The position numbers and the translations under genes are program-made. A model generated the notes under the pieces. It saw nothing but the letters and a program-made list of their open reading frames with translations. It was not told the origin of the DNA and ran no database searches. DNA of 64,000 nucleotides from Streptomyces uncialis (GTDB lineage: Bacteria > Actinomycetota > Actinomycetes > Streptomycetales > Streptomycetaceae). The stretch's first letter is position 1. Every line of letters begins with the position of its first letter. Positions 36,343 through 45,196 of this stretch are shown one piece after another. The stretch spans positions 3,472,001 to 3,536,000 of the forward strand of contig NZ_CP109583.1 of the NCBI RefSeq assembly GCF_036250755.1, given 5' to 3'.

Positions 36343-36768
36343 TCAGCCCTTGCCGTTCAGCGCGAACCACACGGACTTGCTGACAGGGTCGAACCCCTCG
36401 TTCACACTGACCCCCCACCGGTCGGCCAGGCAGTCCACGAGCATGAGCCCCCGCCCGCCCTCGGCCGCGTCCCCGGGAAATGACCGGGGCGGCACGGGCC
36501 GCCGTCCCGGTTCCCGGTCGGTCACCCGCACGGTCACCGCCTCCGGGGTGATCGTCGCGTCCAAGGTCAGCAGCGCGGCACCGGTGTGCTGGAGCACATT
36601 GGTCACCACCTCGGAGACGAGCAGCCGCACGGTGTCGGTGAGCTCCCCGTGCCCGTTCGTCACGAGCAGCGCCCCGACCAGGTCCCGGGTGACCTTCACG
36701 GTCGTCCCGGTGTTGGGAGCGGTGAAGCGGTAGCTGTGGCGTGGGGGGTCGAGGGGTGGTGCGGACAT
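36343..36768 (-). CDS. anti-sigma-factor-like ATP-binding protein (HATPase_c)
   Basis: 141 residues. GHKL-type ATPase: N-box SEVVTNVLQHT, a G1-like VTDREPGRRPV and G2 EGGRGLMLVDCLADRWGV. This resembles RsbW/AbaA-ORFA proteins, which bind ATP and a sigma factor or partner. GGGAG 5 nt before ATG 36768 fixes the start; the longer frame is not supported. It is divergent from the XRE-DUF397 pair across 199 bp that hold the dyad at 36864-36891. The three-gene grouping (ATPase, XRE with DUF5753, DUF397) recurs in Streptomyces as whiJ/abaA-type regulatory clusters. Confidence 0.85.
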   Translation of the reverse strand: MSAPPLDPPRHSYRFTAPNTGTTVKVTRDLVGALLVTNGHGELTDTVRLLVSEVVTNVLQHTGAALLTLDATITPEAVTVRVTDREPGRRPVPPRSFPGDAAEGGRGLMLVDCLADRWGVSVNEGFDPVSKSVWFALNGKG

Positions 36769-36863
36769 GCGTTCTCCCGGTGATCGTTCACGGCCGACTC
36801 GGGCCCACCGACGGACACTTCCCCATGAGACGGGACATCCGGCGGGCACCACGGACAGTAGGA

Positions 36864-36891
36864 CTCACTAGTGATACGGCACAATAGTGAG
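36864..36891. promoter_or_regulatory. candidate operator of the XRE/DUF397 cluster
   Basis: CTCACTA (36864-36870) and TAGTGAG (36885-36891) are perfect inverted repeats whose centres are 21 bp apart, two helical turns. CACTAGTG inside the left arm is itself palindromic, and TAGTGA is also directly repeated. The site lies between the divergent ATPase and XRE genes. Confidence 0.6.
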
Positions 36892-36967
36892 CCCACGATT
36901 GCCCACGGAGGAGTGACACGGGCAGAGTTGGAACCCGGACCATGACCACGAGAGACGAGGGAACAGG

Positions 36968-37819
36968 GTGCCGCCGAGAGGCCAGCCAACGGCACGTCAG
37001 ACGCGGATCGGCGCGGAACTGCGCAAGCTGCGTGAGGCATCGGGCATGACGAGCGCCCAGGCCGCCGCGTCCCTCGGCTGGGAGAGACCGCGCGTCAGCC
37101 ACATCGAGTCGGGCCGCCACGGCGTCAGCGGCGAACGGGTACGGCACCTGGCGGCCCACTACTCGGCCCGGGACACCGCGTACGTCGACGCCCTCGCGAA
37201 GATGGCCGACGACCACACCAAGGGCTGGTGGACCGCGTTCCGCGACGAACTGTCCGCCAGCGCCCTGGACCTGGCCGAGTTCGAGCACCACGCCGTGTCC
37301 CTGCGCACGGTGGAACTGCTGATCGTCCCCGGCCTGCTCCAGACCGAGGAGTACGCGCACGCCGTGTTCAGCGGTGCGATCACGAAACGGCCACCGGCGG
37401 CGATCGACGCCGCGGTCAAGCACCGGATGCAGCGCCAGCAGATCCTCGACCGGCCTGAACCACCGGAGCTTGAGGTGTTGCTCCATGAGGTGGGGCTGCG
37501 CATCCGGTACGCGGACAGCCATGTCATGCGCCGCCAGCTGCGAGCACTTCTGGATTCCGCCGACCGCGACAGAGTGATCGTGCGCGTCATTCCCTTGTCC
37601 GCAGCCGATGTCACGGCGTCGGTCCAGCCATTCACGCTCGCGGGCGGACCCGTGCCGCAGCTGGACTCGGTTCTGGTCAACAGCTCGTTCGCCGGACAGT
37701 ATCTGGACGCCGGCGCCCAGGTCGGGAAGTACCGCGCGCTGCTCGATAGCATGCGGCACATGGCGCTCGACGTCGATTCGTCCCGACACCTGATTCACGC
37801 GGCCACGAAGGAAATCTGA
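36968..37819 (+). CDS. XRE-family regulator with DUF5753 domain (WhiJ-like)
   Basis: 283 residues. Helix-turn-helix at about 15-70 (IGAELRKLREASGMTSAQAA, ERPRVSHIESGRHGVS), then DUF5753 (about 95-270; LLIVPGLLQTEEYAHAV, HRMQRQQILDRPEPPELEVLLHE). GTG 36968 follows GAGGGAACAGG. The small DUF397 gene starts 7 bp after the stop, so the two are co-transcribed. In characterised Streptomyces examples the XRE protein represses and the DUF397 partner relieves repression, affecting development. That role is inferred here. Confidence 0.92.
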   Translation: MPPRGQPTARQTRIGAELRKLREASGMTSAQAAASLGWERPRVSHIESGRHGVSGERVRHLAAHYSARDTAYVDALAKMADDHTKGWWTAFRDELSASALDLAEFEHHAVSLRTVELLIVPGLLQTEEYAHAVFSGAITKRPPAAIDAAVKHRMQRQQILDRPEPPELEVLLHEVGLRIRYADSHVMRRQLRALLDSADRDRVIVRVIPLSAADVTASVQPFTLAGGPVPQLDSVLVNSSFAGQYLDAGAQVGKYRALLDSMRHMALDVDSSRHLIHAATKEI

Positions 37820-37826
37820 ATCCATC

Positions 37827-38048
37827 ATGGAACACACAGAAATCCACTGGCAGAAGTCCTCGCACTCCAGCGGGGGCGACGAAGGTCAGTGCATCGAGAT
37901 AGCCACCGAGGGCGACACCGTCCTCCTCCGTGAGAGCGACACCCCCGGCACCGTCGTCACCACCACCCCCGAGAAGCTCCGCGCCTTCCTGCTCGGGATC
38001 AAGGCGGGCGAGTTCGACCACTTCACCGAGGCGCCCCCCGAGGGGTGA
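37827..38048 (+). CDS. DUF397 small acidic protein
   Basis: 73 residues, family length. The DUF397 signature runs IHWQKSSHSSGGDEGQCIEIA, VLLRESDTPG and LRAFLLGIKAGEFDHF. It is the immediate downstream partner of the XRE gene and probably binds it. Confidence 0.93.
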   Translation: MEHTEIHWQKSSHSSGGDEGQCIEIATEGDTVLLRESDTPGTVVTTTPEKLRAFLLGIKAGEFDHFTEAPPEG

Positions 38049-38076
38049 GTCGTCGGGCCGGTGAGATCCTGGCCCC

Positions 38077-38862
38077 GTGAACGCGCACCCCGGCTCCGCC
38101 GAGATCACCGTCCAGGTCGCCCCCGGGCTGGCCCTGTTCGTGCCGCACAAGCGGCGGGGCGGGGCCACCGGGCTCAAGGTGGACGGGACGTCCAGCCTCG
38201 GGCATGTCGTGGAGTCGCTCGGGGTGCCGCTGACCGAGGTGGGTTCGCTCGTCGTCGGGGGGCGGGACGTGGACGTGTCGTACGTGCCGCGGGGCAGGGA
38301 GTCCGTCGAGGTGCGGGGCGTCGTCCGGCCGCAGGACGTACCGGGGGCGCCGCTGCGGTTCCTGCTGGACGTGCACCTCGGGACGCTGGCGCGGCGGATG
38401 CGCGTGCTCGGGGTCGACACCGTGTACGAGGCCGTCGACATCGGGGACCCGGCGCTCGCCACCCGGTCGGCCGCCGAGCGGCGGGTGCTGCTCAGCCGGG
38501 ACCGGGGACTGCTGCGCCGCCGGGAGCTGTGGGCGGGCGCCTATGTGTACAGCGACCGGCCGGACGAGCAACTGCGCGATGTGCTGGGCCGGTTCGCGCC
38601 CCGGCTGCGGCCGTGGACCCGGTGCACCGCGTGCAACGGAACCCTCCGGGCGGCGACCAGGGACGAGGTCGCGGACCGGCTCGAAGGCGGCACCCAGCGG
38701 TCGTACGACGTGTTCGCGCAGTGCGCCGACTGCGGCAACGTCTACTGGCGGGGCGCCCATCACAGCCAGTTGGAGCGGATGGTGGCCGACGCGCTCGCCG
38801 AGTTCGGGCCGGACGGGGCCGGGCGGACCACGACCGGAACCGAACCGCTCCCGCACGGCTGA
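38077..38862 (+). CDS. Mut7-C domain protein with ubiquitin-like N-terminus
   Basis: 261 residues. Residues about 8-88 form a ThiS/ubiquitin-like module (ITVQVAPGLALFVPHKRRGG, SLVVGGRDVDVSYVPRG); about 90-245 is Mut7-C, a PIN-like RNase fold (FLLDVHLGTLARRMRVLGVDT, LLSRDRGLLRRREL) ending in a zinc ribbon (RCTACNGTL and FAQCADCGNVYWRGAHH). The acidic residues expected of the nuclease site are present (LLDVH, SRDRG). GTG 38077 lies 28 bp after the DUF397 gene and has no strong RBS. RNA or DNA cleavage is inferred from the fold only. Confidence 0.85.
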   Translation: MNAHPGSAEITVQVAPGLALFVPHKRRGGATGLKVDGTSSLGHVVESLGVPLTEVGSLVVGGRDVDVSYVPRGRESVEVRGVVRPQDVPGAPLRFLLDVHLGTLARRMRVLGVDTVYEAVDIGDPALATRSAAERRVLLSRDRGLLRRRELWAGAYVYSDRPDEQLRDVLGRFAPRLRPWTRCTACNGTLRAATRDEVADRLEGGTQRSYDVFAQCADCGNVYWRGAHHSQLERMVADALAEFGPDGAGRTTTGTEPLPHG

Positions 38863-38924
38863 GCGTCCTTGTCCACGATCGACCACGATCACCTCATCCG
38901 TACGCGTACCAGGGGGACCTTCCG

Positions 38925-39530
38925 ATGGCCAAGGCAGCGAGACGCTTCGTCCGGGGCACGGCTCCACTCGCCCTGCTGACCGTGCTGCTCGCGGGCTGCG
39001 GCGGCGCGTCGGACGCGGAGAAGTCCTCCGGGAACGAGGCCACCGGCGGGAAGGCCACGGTCGGGGGCGCGGGCTCCCCCTGCGCGCTGCCGGTCTCGTT
39101 CGAGCTGGTGAAGGACTGGGAGGCGGGCGCCACCGACGCCGCTTCGGCGGCTCCGAACCCGCGGGGAACCGTATCCCTCGTCTGCGAGATCGGCGGCAAC
39201 GCGGCCGGGACCCCGGGGCTGTTGCGCGTCTGGGCGGGCGGGACGGAGAAGGACCCGGAACGCGCGCTGAAGGAGTTCGTGGACGGGTTCACCCTCCGGC
39301 CGGTGACGGCCGACCACAGTGGCTTCGCGGCCGGTGGGCTCCAGGGGGCGGAGGTCGTGTACGCGGAGAAGAGCGGGACGGAGAAGGCCATGGCGAACCG
39401 GTCGCGGGCGTTCGCCGTGGGCACGGGGAAGGGCGTCGTCATCGTCCACCTCTGGGGGAGCGCCGACGCCGAGGCGGGGCTGCGCACCGCGTACGAGCTG
39501 GCGAAGCGGACCGTGCGTCCGTCGGGGTGA
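38925..39530 (+). CDS. lipoprotein of unknown function
   Basis: 201 residues. Signal peptide with lipobox LLAGC (Cys about residue 25): RRFVRGTAPLALLTVLLAGC. A Gly/Ser/Ala linker follows, then a compact domain (about 50-200) with one Cys pair (SPCALPVSF, SLVCEIGG) and LWGSADAEAGLRTAYELAKRTV at the end. AGGGGGA lies 8 nt before ATG 38925. Membrane-anchored on the outer face. No family recognised. A perfect terminator follows. Confidence 0.82.
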   Translation: MAKAARRFVRGTAPLALLTVLLAGCGGASDAEKSSGNEATGGKATVGGAGSPCALPVSFELVKDWEAGATDAASAAPNPRGTVSLVCEIGGNAAGTPGLLRVWAGGTEKDPERALKEFVDGFTLRPVTADHSGFAAGGLQGAEVVYAEKSGTEKAMANRSRAFAVGTGKGVVIVHLWGSADAEAGLRTAYELAKRTVRPSG

Positions 39531-39553
39531 GCCGCCGGGTCGTGTGCGCGACG

Positions 39554-39584
39554 AGGGGGGCCGTGTCCGCGACACGGCCCCCCT
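39554..39584. terminator. terminator between lipoprotein and GlxA-like genes
   Basis: AGGGGGGCCGTGTC (39554-39567) pairs perfectly with 39571-39584 over a 3-nt loop, between convergent genes. Confidence 0.85.
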
Positions 39585-39608
39585 CACCCTCAGCGCGACA
39601 CGTTCCGG

Positions 39609-42098
39609 TCAGCGGCCCGCACGGGGCCTGCGGAGGTCCGCCTTTCCGCAGGCGACGCCGTCACGGCTGGGGTCGAGCCGCAGCGGGTCGTCCTTGCCGT
39701 TGACGCGCAGCCGCCCGTAGTCGTGGCGGGCGAGCCACTCGCAGCGGGACACGGTCGTCCGCTTGACCTCCGGCGGGAAGTTGGTCGGCACACAGACGTT
39801 GGCGGAGCCGTAGTGCCGGTCGCAGCCGGACACCGTCGGGCCCACGTCGTGCGAGGAGCGCTTCTTGCCGGGGCCGCGCGGCTTCGCCTTGAGCTCGTCC
39901 GCGAACTCGTGGACGTGCGCGGACGGACCGCCGTCGGACGCCCCCTGGCGCGCGGTGGAGCTCATCGCCGCCGGGCCGTCCAGCCGGACCCACTTCGCGA
40001 CCGACGGAACGCCGTTCGCGTCGACGCCGAACAGCATGTACCAGCCGGGCGGCGCGAGGTTCGGGTTGCTCGTGACGTTCAGGTCGATGTTGTTGCCGTC
40101 GACGGTCAGGGGCAGGTCCACGAACCGCTGGTTGGGGTCGGAGGAGTGGGTGACCGCCGCCGGGCGGATCAGCTCGGCCTTGACGATCGGACGGTCCACG
40201 GTGATCCGCTGGGTGTCCCCGTAGTTCCACTCGGTGTCGATGACCGACGTGATCTGCGGGCGCGGGCCCTTCAGGAGGTACGGCGGGGTGTAGATCGACA
40301 CGTTGTGGTTGTAGCTGTTGTTGCCGGGGTTGTCGCCGGTCGACATCACCCGGCCGTCGGGCAGCAGGAACGACGACGAGTGGTAGCCCCGGGCCTGCGG
40401 GTCGGTCGCGACCTTGTCGAAGGTCTCCGTCGCCGGGTCGAAGATCGACGCCGAGTACACGGGGTCCGCCCGGTTGTGCAGGGAGCCGCCGGTCTCCAGG
40501 ACCTTGCCGTCCGGGAGGAGGACCGCCGACAGATACATCTTGCCCTGGTCACCGGTCTGCGGGACCTGTCCGGCGCCCCGGTCGACGGTGCCCTGCGGCA
40601 GCGGCGGCCCGGCGACATAACGGGGGTTCGGGTCCTTGAGGTCGATGATGTCGGTGAGCCGGTTGGCGTCCGGGTTGGAGTCGATGTTGCCGCCGCCGAG
40701 GGTGAGGACCTTCTGGTCCTGCGCGGGCGGCAGCAGCACGCTCGCCGACTGGTCGCGCTGGTCCTTGTTCTGGAGACCCGGCACATCGGTGACGGTATTG
40801 GCGTCGTAGTCGTAGACCGACGCGCCGGTGCCGGGGGTGCCGTTGCCGAAGACATGGCTGCCGGAGTAGAAGAGACGGCCGTCCTGCATCAGGATCATCG
40901 ACGGGTACAGGCCCCAGTACGACCAGGTCTGGTTGACCTGCCAGGTGGGCAGCCAGCGGTTCTGGGCGGCCGACCAGCGCTCGGCGGTCACCGAACCGGT
41001 GGAGTCCTCCTTGAGCCCGCCGAAGGAGAGCACGTCGCCGTTGCCGAGGGCGGTCGCGGACGGGTACCAGTGGCCGTCGTTCATGTCGTTGGTCTTCACG
41101 TACGACTCGGTCGCCGGGTCGAAGACGTAGCTGTCCTTGTAGCCCTTGTACCCGTGGGAACCGTCCGCCGCCGGATAGGCCATGTTGCCGCTCATGATGA
41201 GGACCCGGCCGTCCCTGAGCTGGACGTGGCCCGCGCAGAACATGTCCTTGGGCGTGGGGATCGTGGTGTACGTACCCGCCTGCGGGTCGTACAGCGCCGA
41301 GGTGAACGTCCCCGCCTCGAACATCTCCTCGCTGTTGCCCGAACCGGCGATCAGCAGCACCTTGCCGTTGTGCAGGACCACGGAGTGCATGGAGCGCACC
41401 GGGTTCTGCGTCGGCAGCACCTCCCACTTGCCGTCCGCGCACTCCTGCGCGGTCCCGGTGCACTCCGGGTCCGGCGGGGTGACGGTGACATCCCGCATCG
41501 TGTAGTCGTCGGTGGTGACGGAGCCCGTGCCGTACACGGACACGCCCCAGGTGATCTGGTCGGTGCCCGGCGGGATCTCCGGGGTGCGTACCTCGGCGTG
41601 CTCGTACCCGGCGGCCACCGGCAGGGTCCGCAGATCCGTCCAGTACTGCCAGCCGGCGGTGGCGTCCCGGCGGAACAGCGTCACCGAGGTGTCCGGGGTC
41701 GTCGACTTGTACCAGAAGCCCAGGTCGTACTGCTTGCCCGGCTGGACGTTCGGGGCGCAGGCGGCGTTCTCGGTGATCATCGCCTTGCGGTCGCCGTCGG
41801 CGCGGCGGGTCAGTTCGACCTTCATCGCCTTGGTGCCGGTGTGCGCGTCCGCGACGGTCTCGAACGTGAAGTCGTTGTCGCCCCATCCGGACTTCGCCCA
41901 GCAGTGCGGCATGTCGGAACCCGCCGCGCCCGCGGTCTCGAAGCCGGGGTTGGTGAGGAGGTTCGCGGCGGACGCGGGCGGGGGCGCGGCGAGCAGGAGC
42001 CCGCCGACTATGGCGGCCACCCCGATGAGCGCGGTTCTTCGCCGTCTCGGGGAGCGGGCGCGTCCGGCTGGCCTCAGGCGCGCGGGGATGAGGGTCAT
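39609..42098 (-). CDS. secreted GlxA-like copper-radical oxidase (galactose-oxidase family)
   Basis: 829 residues. Signal peptide about 1-45 (TALIGVAAIVGGLLLAAPPP ASA). CBM-like module about 46-208 (NLLTNPGFET). Kelch propeller and C-terminal Ig-like domain (about 220-706) carry the residues of galactose oxidase/GlxA: Cys288 (MFCAGH) and Tyr345 (HWYPS) for the Tyr-Cys cofactor, Tyr572-His573 (GYHSSS) and His651 (VTHSSDPNQRF) as copper ligands. A Cys-containing excalibur-like tail (about 757-829) may bind the wall. It is the last gene of the operon, starting 3 bp after the GT2-GtrA stop, RBS GGAAGG. GlxA acts with CslA in glycan deposition at hyphal tips; a similar partnership is inferred here. 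Confidence 0.88.
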   Translation of the reverse strand: MTLIPARLRPAGRARSPRRRRTALIGVAAIVGGLLLAAPPPASAANLLTNPGFETAGAAGSDMPHCWAKSGWGDNDFTFETVADAHTGTKAMKVELTRRADGDRKAMITENAACAPNVQPGKQYDLGFWYKSTTPDTSVTLFRRDATAGWQYWTDLRTLPVAAGYEHAEVRTPEIPPGTDQITWGVSVYGTGSVTTDDYTMRDVTVTPPDPECTGTAQECADGKWEVLPTQNPVRSMHSVVLHNGKVLLIAGSGNSEEMFEAGTFTSALYDPQAGTYTTIPTPKDMFCAGHVQLRDGRVLIMSGNMAYPAADGSHGYKGYKDSYVFDPATESYVKTNDMNDGHWYPSATALGNGDVLSFGGLKEDSTGSVTAERWSAAQNRWLPTWQVNQTWSYWGLYPSMILMQDGRLFYSGSHVFGNGTPGTGASVYDYDANTVTDVPGLQNKDQRDQSASVLLPPAQDQKVLTLGGGNIDSNPDANRLTDIIDLKDPNPRYVAGPPLPQGTVDRGAGQVPQTGDQGKMYLSAVLLPDGKVLETGGSLHNRADPVYSASIFDPATETFDKVATDPQARGYHSSSFLLPDGRVMSTGDNPGNNSYNHNVSIYTPPYLLKGPRPQITSVIDTEWNYGDTQRITVDRPIVKAELIRPAAVTHSSDPNQRFVDLPLTVDGNNIDLNVTSNPNLAPPGWYMLFGVDANGVPSVAKWVRLDGPAAMSSTARQGASDGGPSAHVHEFADELKAKPRGPGKKRSSHDVGPTVSGCDRHYGSANVCVPTNFPPEVKRTTVSRCEWLARHDYGRLRVNGKDDPLRLDPSRDGVACGKADLRRPRAGR

Positions 42099-42101
42099 GG
42101 G

Positions 42102-43562
42102 CTACTGCCTTCCGTGCTGGGCCGGGCGGCTCGTTCCGTGGGGGTGGGGGGCGTCCTCGGTGGGGGCGATGCCTTCGGTGCCGGTGGTGTTCTCGGTGCC
42201 GGTGGTGCCTTCGGTGCCGGTGACGGTGGTGCCTTCGGGACCGGTGGTGGTGCCGGTGGTGGTGGCATGGCCGTCGCGGCTGTCGTGTCCCGTGGGGCCC
42301 GTGCGTCCCGTACGACCAGCGCGTCCCGTACGACCAGCGCCTCCCGTGCGCCCGGCGCGTCCCGTACGACCAGCGCCTCCCGTACGACCGGCGCGTCCCG
42401 TGCGGTCGCGGGCGGGCAGGTAGATCAGGGCCTCCGTACCGGCGAAGCGCAGCACGAACGTGGTGACCAGGGCCAGTGCGGTGGCGGGCAGCACCGCCAT
42501 GTGCCACTGGCCGACGAGCAGCGCGATCAGCGGGATACGGAGCACGAGGTCGGCGTTGGCTATCAGCGCGAAGCGGGCCGTGCGGTCCGCCCAGTGGCGG
42601 TGGCCGCGGCGGTCGCGGAACAGCAGCAGCTCGATGAGGAGGAAGTTCCAGGCCACCCCGGCCTGGTTGGCGACGATCTCGGCGGGCAGGTAGTGCATCC
42701 CGGCGGTGGTGAGGCCGTGCAGGGCGAGCAGATTCGGCAGGAACCCGGTCAGTCCGATCAGCCCGAAGACGATCATCCGGGCGAGCCGCGAGGAGGTCCG
42801 CAGGGCGAGGAGGTGGCGCAGGAAGCGCAGTCCCTCCCTGGCCGTCGACTTGGACTCGCCCGCGTAGCGGTCCTGGAACTCGAAGGGCACCTCGGTGACC
42901 CCCGGCGGGCGGAGGCGGACCGCGAGCTCCAGCAGGATCTTGTAGCCGAGGGGCTGGAGCGCGTCGGCGGTGACCGCGGTGCGGCGGATCGCGAAGAAGC
43001 CGCTCATCGGGTCGCTGATACCGCGCAGTCCGCGCGGGAAAAGGCCCTTGGTGAGCCAGGTCGACAGCCGGGACACGGCGATCCGGTAGCCGCCCGCGAG
43101 TCCCGCGCGGCTGCCGCCCTCGATGTAGCGGCTGGCGACGACGAGGGTGGCGCGGGAGCGTTCCCCGGCGGCGACGAGTTCGGGGACGAGGGCGGGCGGA
43201 TGCTGGAGGTCGCCGTCCATGACGACGACCCACGGCGAGGTGGCGGCCCTGATGCCCTCGACGACCGCGCCGCCGAGGCCGCCGGTGGGCCGCTCCCGGT
43301 GGATGAGCGTGACGGGGAACGGACAGTCCTGCGCCGCCTCGGTGATCACCTCCGGGGTGTCATCGGTGGAGTCGTCGACGAAGACGACCTCGCAGGGCAG
43401 CGCGGCCGGTACCGAGTCGGTGACGCGGCGCAGCAGTTCACGGATGTTCGCGGACTCGTTGAAGGTGGGGACGACGATGGTCACGGCACCTGGTTCGGGC
43501 CCGGGGTCGTCCTCCAGCCGGGCGTCCAGGTCGCCCGGGACCGTGCCCTCGTGGCCGTTCAT
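42102..43562 (-). CDS. polyprenyl-phosphate glycosyltransferase (GT2, DPM1-like) with GtrA domain
   Basis: 486 residues. GT-A domain (about 25-245): TIVVPTFNESANI, VVFVDDSTDDTPE, MDGDLQHPP (catalytic DxD region), GISDPMSGFFAIRR. It is followed by four hydrophobic segments of a GtrA-type domain (about 270-395). It would load a sugar from a nucleotide donor onto polyprenyl phosphate and perhaps help flip it. The last 85 residues are low-complexity RTGRAGRTGGAG repeats, then TTGTTTG/TGTEG repeats. ATG 43562 overlaps the GT39 stop (ATGA). Its lipid-linked sugar would be the donor for the GT39 enzyme. Sugar identity unknown. Confidence 0.9.
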   Translation of the reverse strand: MNGHEGTVPGDLDARLEDDPGPEPGAVTIVVPTFNESANIRELLRRVTDSVPAALPCEVVFVDDSTDDTPEVITEAAQDCPFPVTLIHRERPTGGLGGAVVEGIRAATSPWVVVMDGDLQHPPALVPELVAAGERSRATLVVASRYIEGGSRAGLAGGYRIAVSRLSTWLTKGLFPRGLRGISDPMSGFFAIRRTAVTADALQPLGYKILLELAVRLRPPGVTEVPFEFQDRYAGESKSTAREGLRFLRHLLALRTSSRLARMIVFGLIGLTGFLPNLLALHGLTTAGMHYLPAEIVANQAGVAWNFLLIELLLFRDRRGHRHWADRTARFALIANADLVLRIPLIALLVGQWHMAVLPATALALVTTFVLRFAGTEALIYLPARDRTGRAGRTGGAGRTGRAGRTGGAGRTGRAGRTGRTGPTGHDSRDGHATTTGTTTGPEGTTVTGTEGTTGTENTTGTEGIAPTEDAPHPHGTSRPAQHGRQ

Positions 43563-45196
43563 CGTGTGCCTCCCGCGATCTTCCGGATCTCGACACGGTC
43601 CTCGCCCGCGCCGAAGACCTTGACGAGTGCGGAGTGCTCCAGCGCCGCTTTCACGTTGGGCAGGTTCACCGCGTCCCGCCGTACCGTCGGGGACGACACG
43701 ACGTAGTCGAGGTCCCGCCAGCCGCGCGGCATCGTCTTCGTCACGGCCGGGTCGAGATCCGCTTTGTAGAACCAGACGGCTCCCAGGCCCGGTTGGTATC
43801 CGGCGTGCACAAGATCCAGCCACAGCGCGTCGTCCACGAGGACGCGGGTGCGGGCGGGGTCGGGGACCTCGTTCGCCATCCAGTGCGCGGCCTGCCGGTA
43901 GGGGGCGTTGGCGTCGGTGGTGAGGGCGATGCGGTTGCCCTCGTACCAGCGCGGGAGGACGAACGCGACGGCGGACGCGGTGAGCACGGCGGCGGTGGTG
44001 AGCCGCAGTCCCCGTACGCCCTGCTTCTCGCCGGGGCGGCGCCAGGTGCGCAGCAGCGCGTGGGCGACGCTCGCCGCGCCCCCGGCGAGCACCAGGGCCA
44101 GGAACGGCAGGGCCTGGACGACGTACATGGCGGGGAGGTAGCCGGAGGGCCGCATGGCGACCAGGGCGAGGATCGCGACGGACGCGGCGGGTCCGGCGAG
44201 GGCCCGGGCGGTGACCGACCAGGGGTAGGTGACGAGCAGCAGCAGCGCGCCCGCGAGTCCGCCGACCGGCAGGACGCGGTCGTAGTAGAGCCAGGACCGC
44301 AGGACGCCGTGCGAGCCGGAGCCCTCGTCGAGGATGAAGCCGGAGCCGGGGCGGCTCATCTGGTAGGTGATGCCGTCCCAGAGGGAGACATGGCCCGGAC
44401 CGGGCAGCAACTCGCCCTTCAGCAGGGCGAACAGCGGGTACGACAGGCCGATCAGGGCGCACGCGGTGATGGCGCCGGTGAAGGCGAACTTACGGGTGTC
44501 GCGGTGGCTGTAGCGCCACATGGTGAACATCAGCGCGGGCAGCAGCAGGAGCATCGTCTCCTTGCTGAGCACGCCGATCGCGGCGGCGATCCCGGCGGCG
44601 AAGTGGTGCCACAGATGGCGGCTGGGGGACGCGGCGAGACAGAACGCGAGGAGTATCCACAGGACGGCGATGTTGTCGAGGTACATCTGCCGCTGGAGGA
44701 TCACGGACAGCGGGGACAGCCCGAACAGCGCCATCGCGAGCGCGGCGGACCAGCGCGGCAGCCACAGTCGGCGGGCGAGGACGTACAGCAGGACGGAGCT
44801 GGCGGCGCTGATCAGGAGCATCGCGAGCCGCATCACGCCGACGGTCATCGACTCGGGGGCGATCTGCGCGGGCAGCCAGGTCAGCGCGGCTATCTGGAGC
44901 CAGCCGACGGGCGGATGGTCGTACCAGTAGGTGTAGTGGGCGAGGCCCTCGCCCTGCTGGACGGCCCACGCCTGCGCGAGATAGGTGCCCTCGTCGTCGC
45001 TGAACGACGGGTACTGGGCGATGTTCCAGCCCTGGACCAGGACGATCAGCGCCAGCAGCGCCGCGCACACGGCGAGGTCGGTGCGTGAACTCCGGAACCG
45101 GACGACGGGCCGGTAGGTCATGACGGGGCGCCGGGGCGCGCGCAGGCGTCGCGCGGGGACAGGGGCAGTGTCCACCGCGGTGAGGGTGGAGGTCAC
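43559..45196 (-). CDS. GT39/ArnT-type membrane glycosyltransferase
   Basis: 545 residues with about ten membrane segments. The first extracytoplasmic loop carries YPSFSDDEGTYLAQAWAV, the acidic metal/donor motif of protein mannosyltransferases and ArnT (SDDE), and HPPVGWLQIAALTWL follows, as in PMTs. GT39-like enzymes use polyprenyl-phosphate sugars on the outer face. GTG 45196 overlaps the upstream GT2 stop (GTGA), and its stop overlaps the next GT2, so the three are translated together. Acceptor (protein, lipid or glycan) unknown. Confidence 0.9.
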   Translation of the reverse strand: MTSTLTAVDTAPVPARRLRAPRRPVMTYRPVVRFRSSRTDLAVCAALLALIVLVQGWNIAQYPSFSDDEGTYLAQAWAVQQGEGLAHYTYWYDHPPVGWLQIAALTWLPAQIAPESMTVGVMRLAMLLISAASSVLLYVLARRLWLPRWSAALAMALFGLSPLSVILQRQMYLDNIAVLWILLAFCLAASPSRHLWHHFAAGIAAAIGVLSKETMLLLLPALMFTMWRYSHRDTRKFAFTGAITACALIGLSYPLFALLKGELLPGPGHVSLWDGITYQMSRPGSGFILDEGSGSHGVLRSWLYYDRVLPVGGLAGALLLLVTYPWSVTARALAGPAASVAILALVAMRPSGYLPAMYVVQALPFLALVLAGGAASVAHALLRTWRRPGEKQGVRGLRLTTAAVLTASAVAFVLPRWYEGNRIALTTDANAPYRQAAHWMANEVPDPARTRVLVDDALWLDLVHAGYQPGLGAVWFYKADLDPAVTKTMPRGWRDLDYVVSSPTVRRDAVNLPNVKAALEHSALVKVFGAGEDRVEIRKIAGGTR

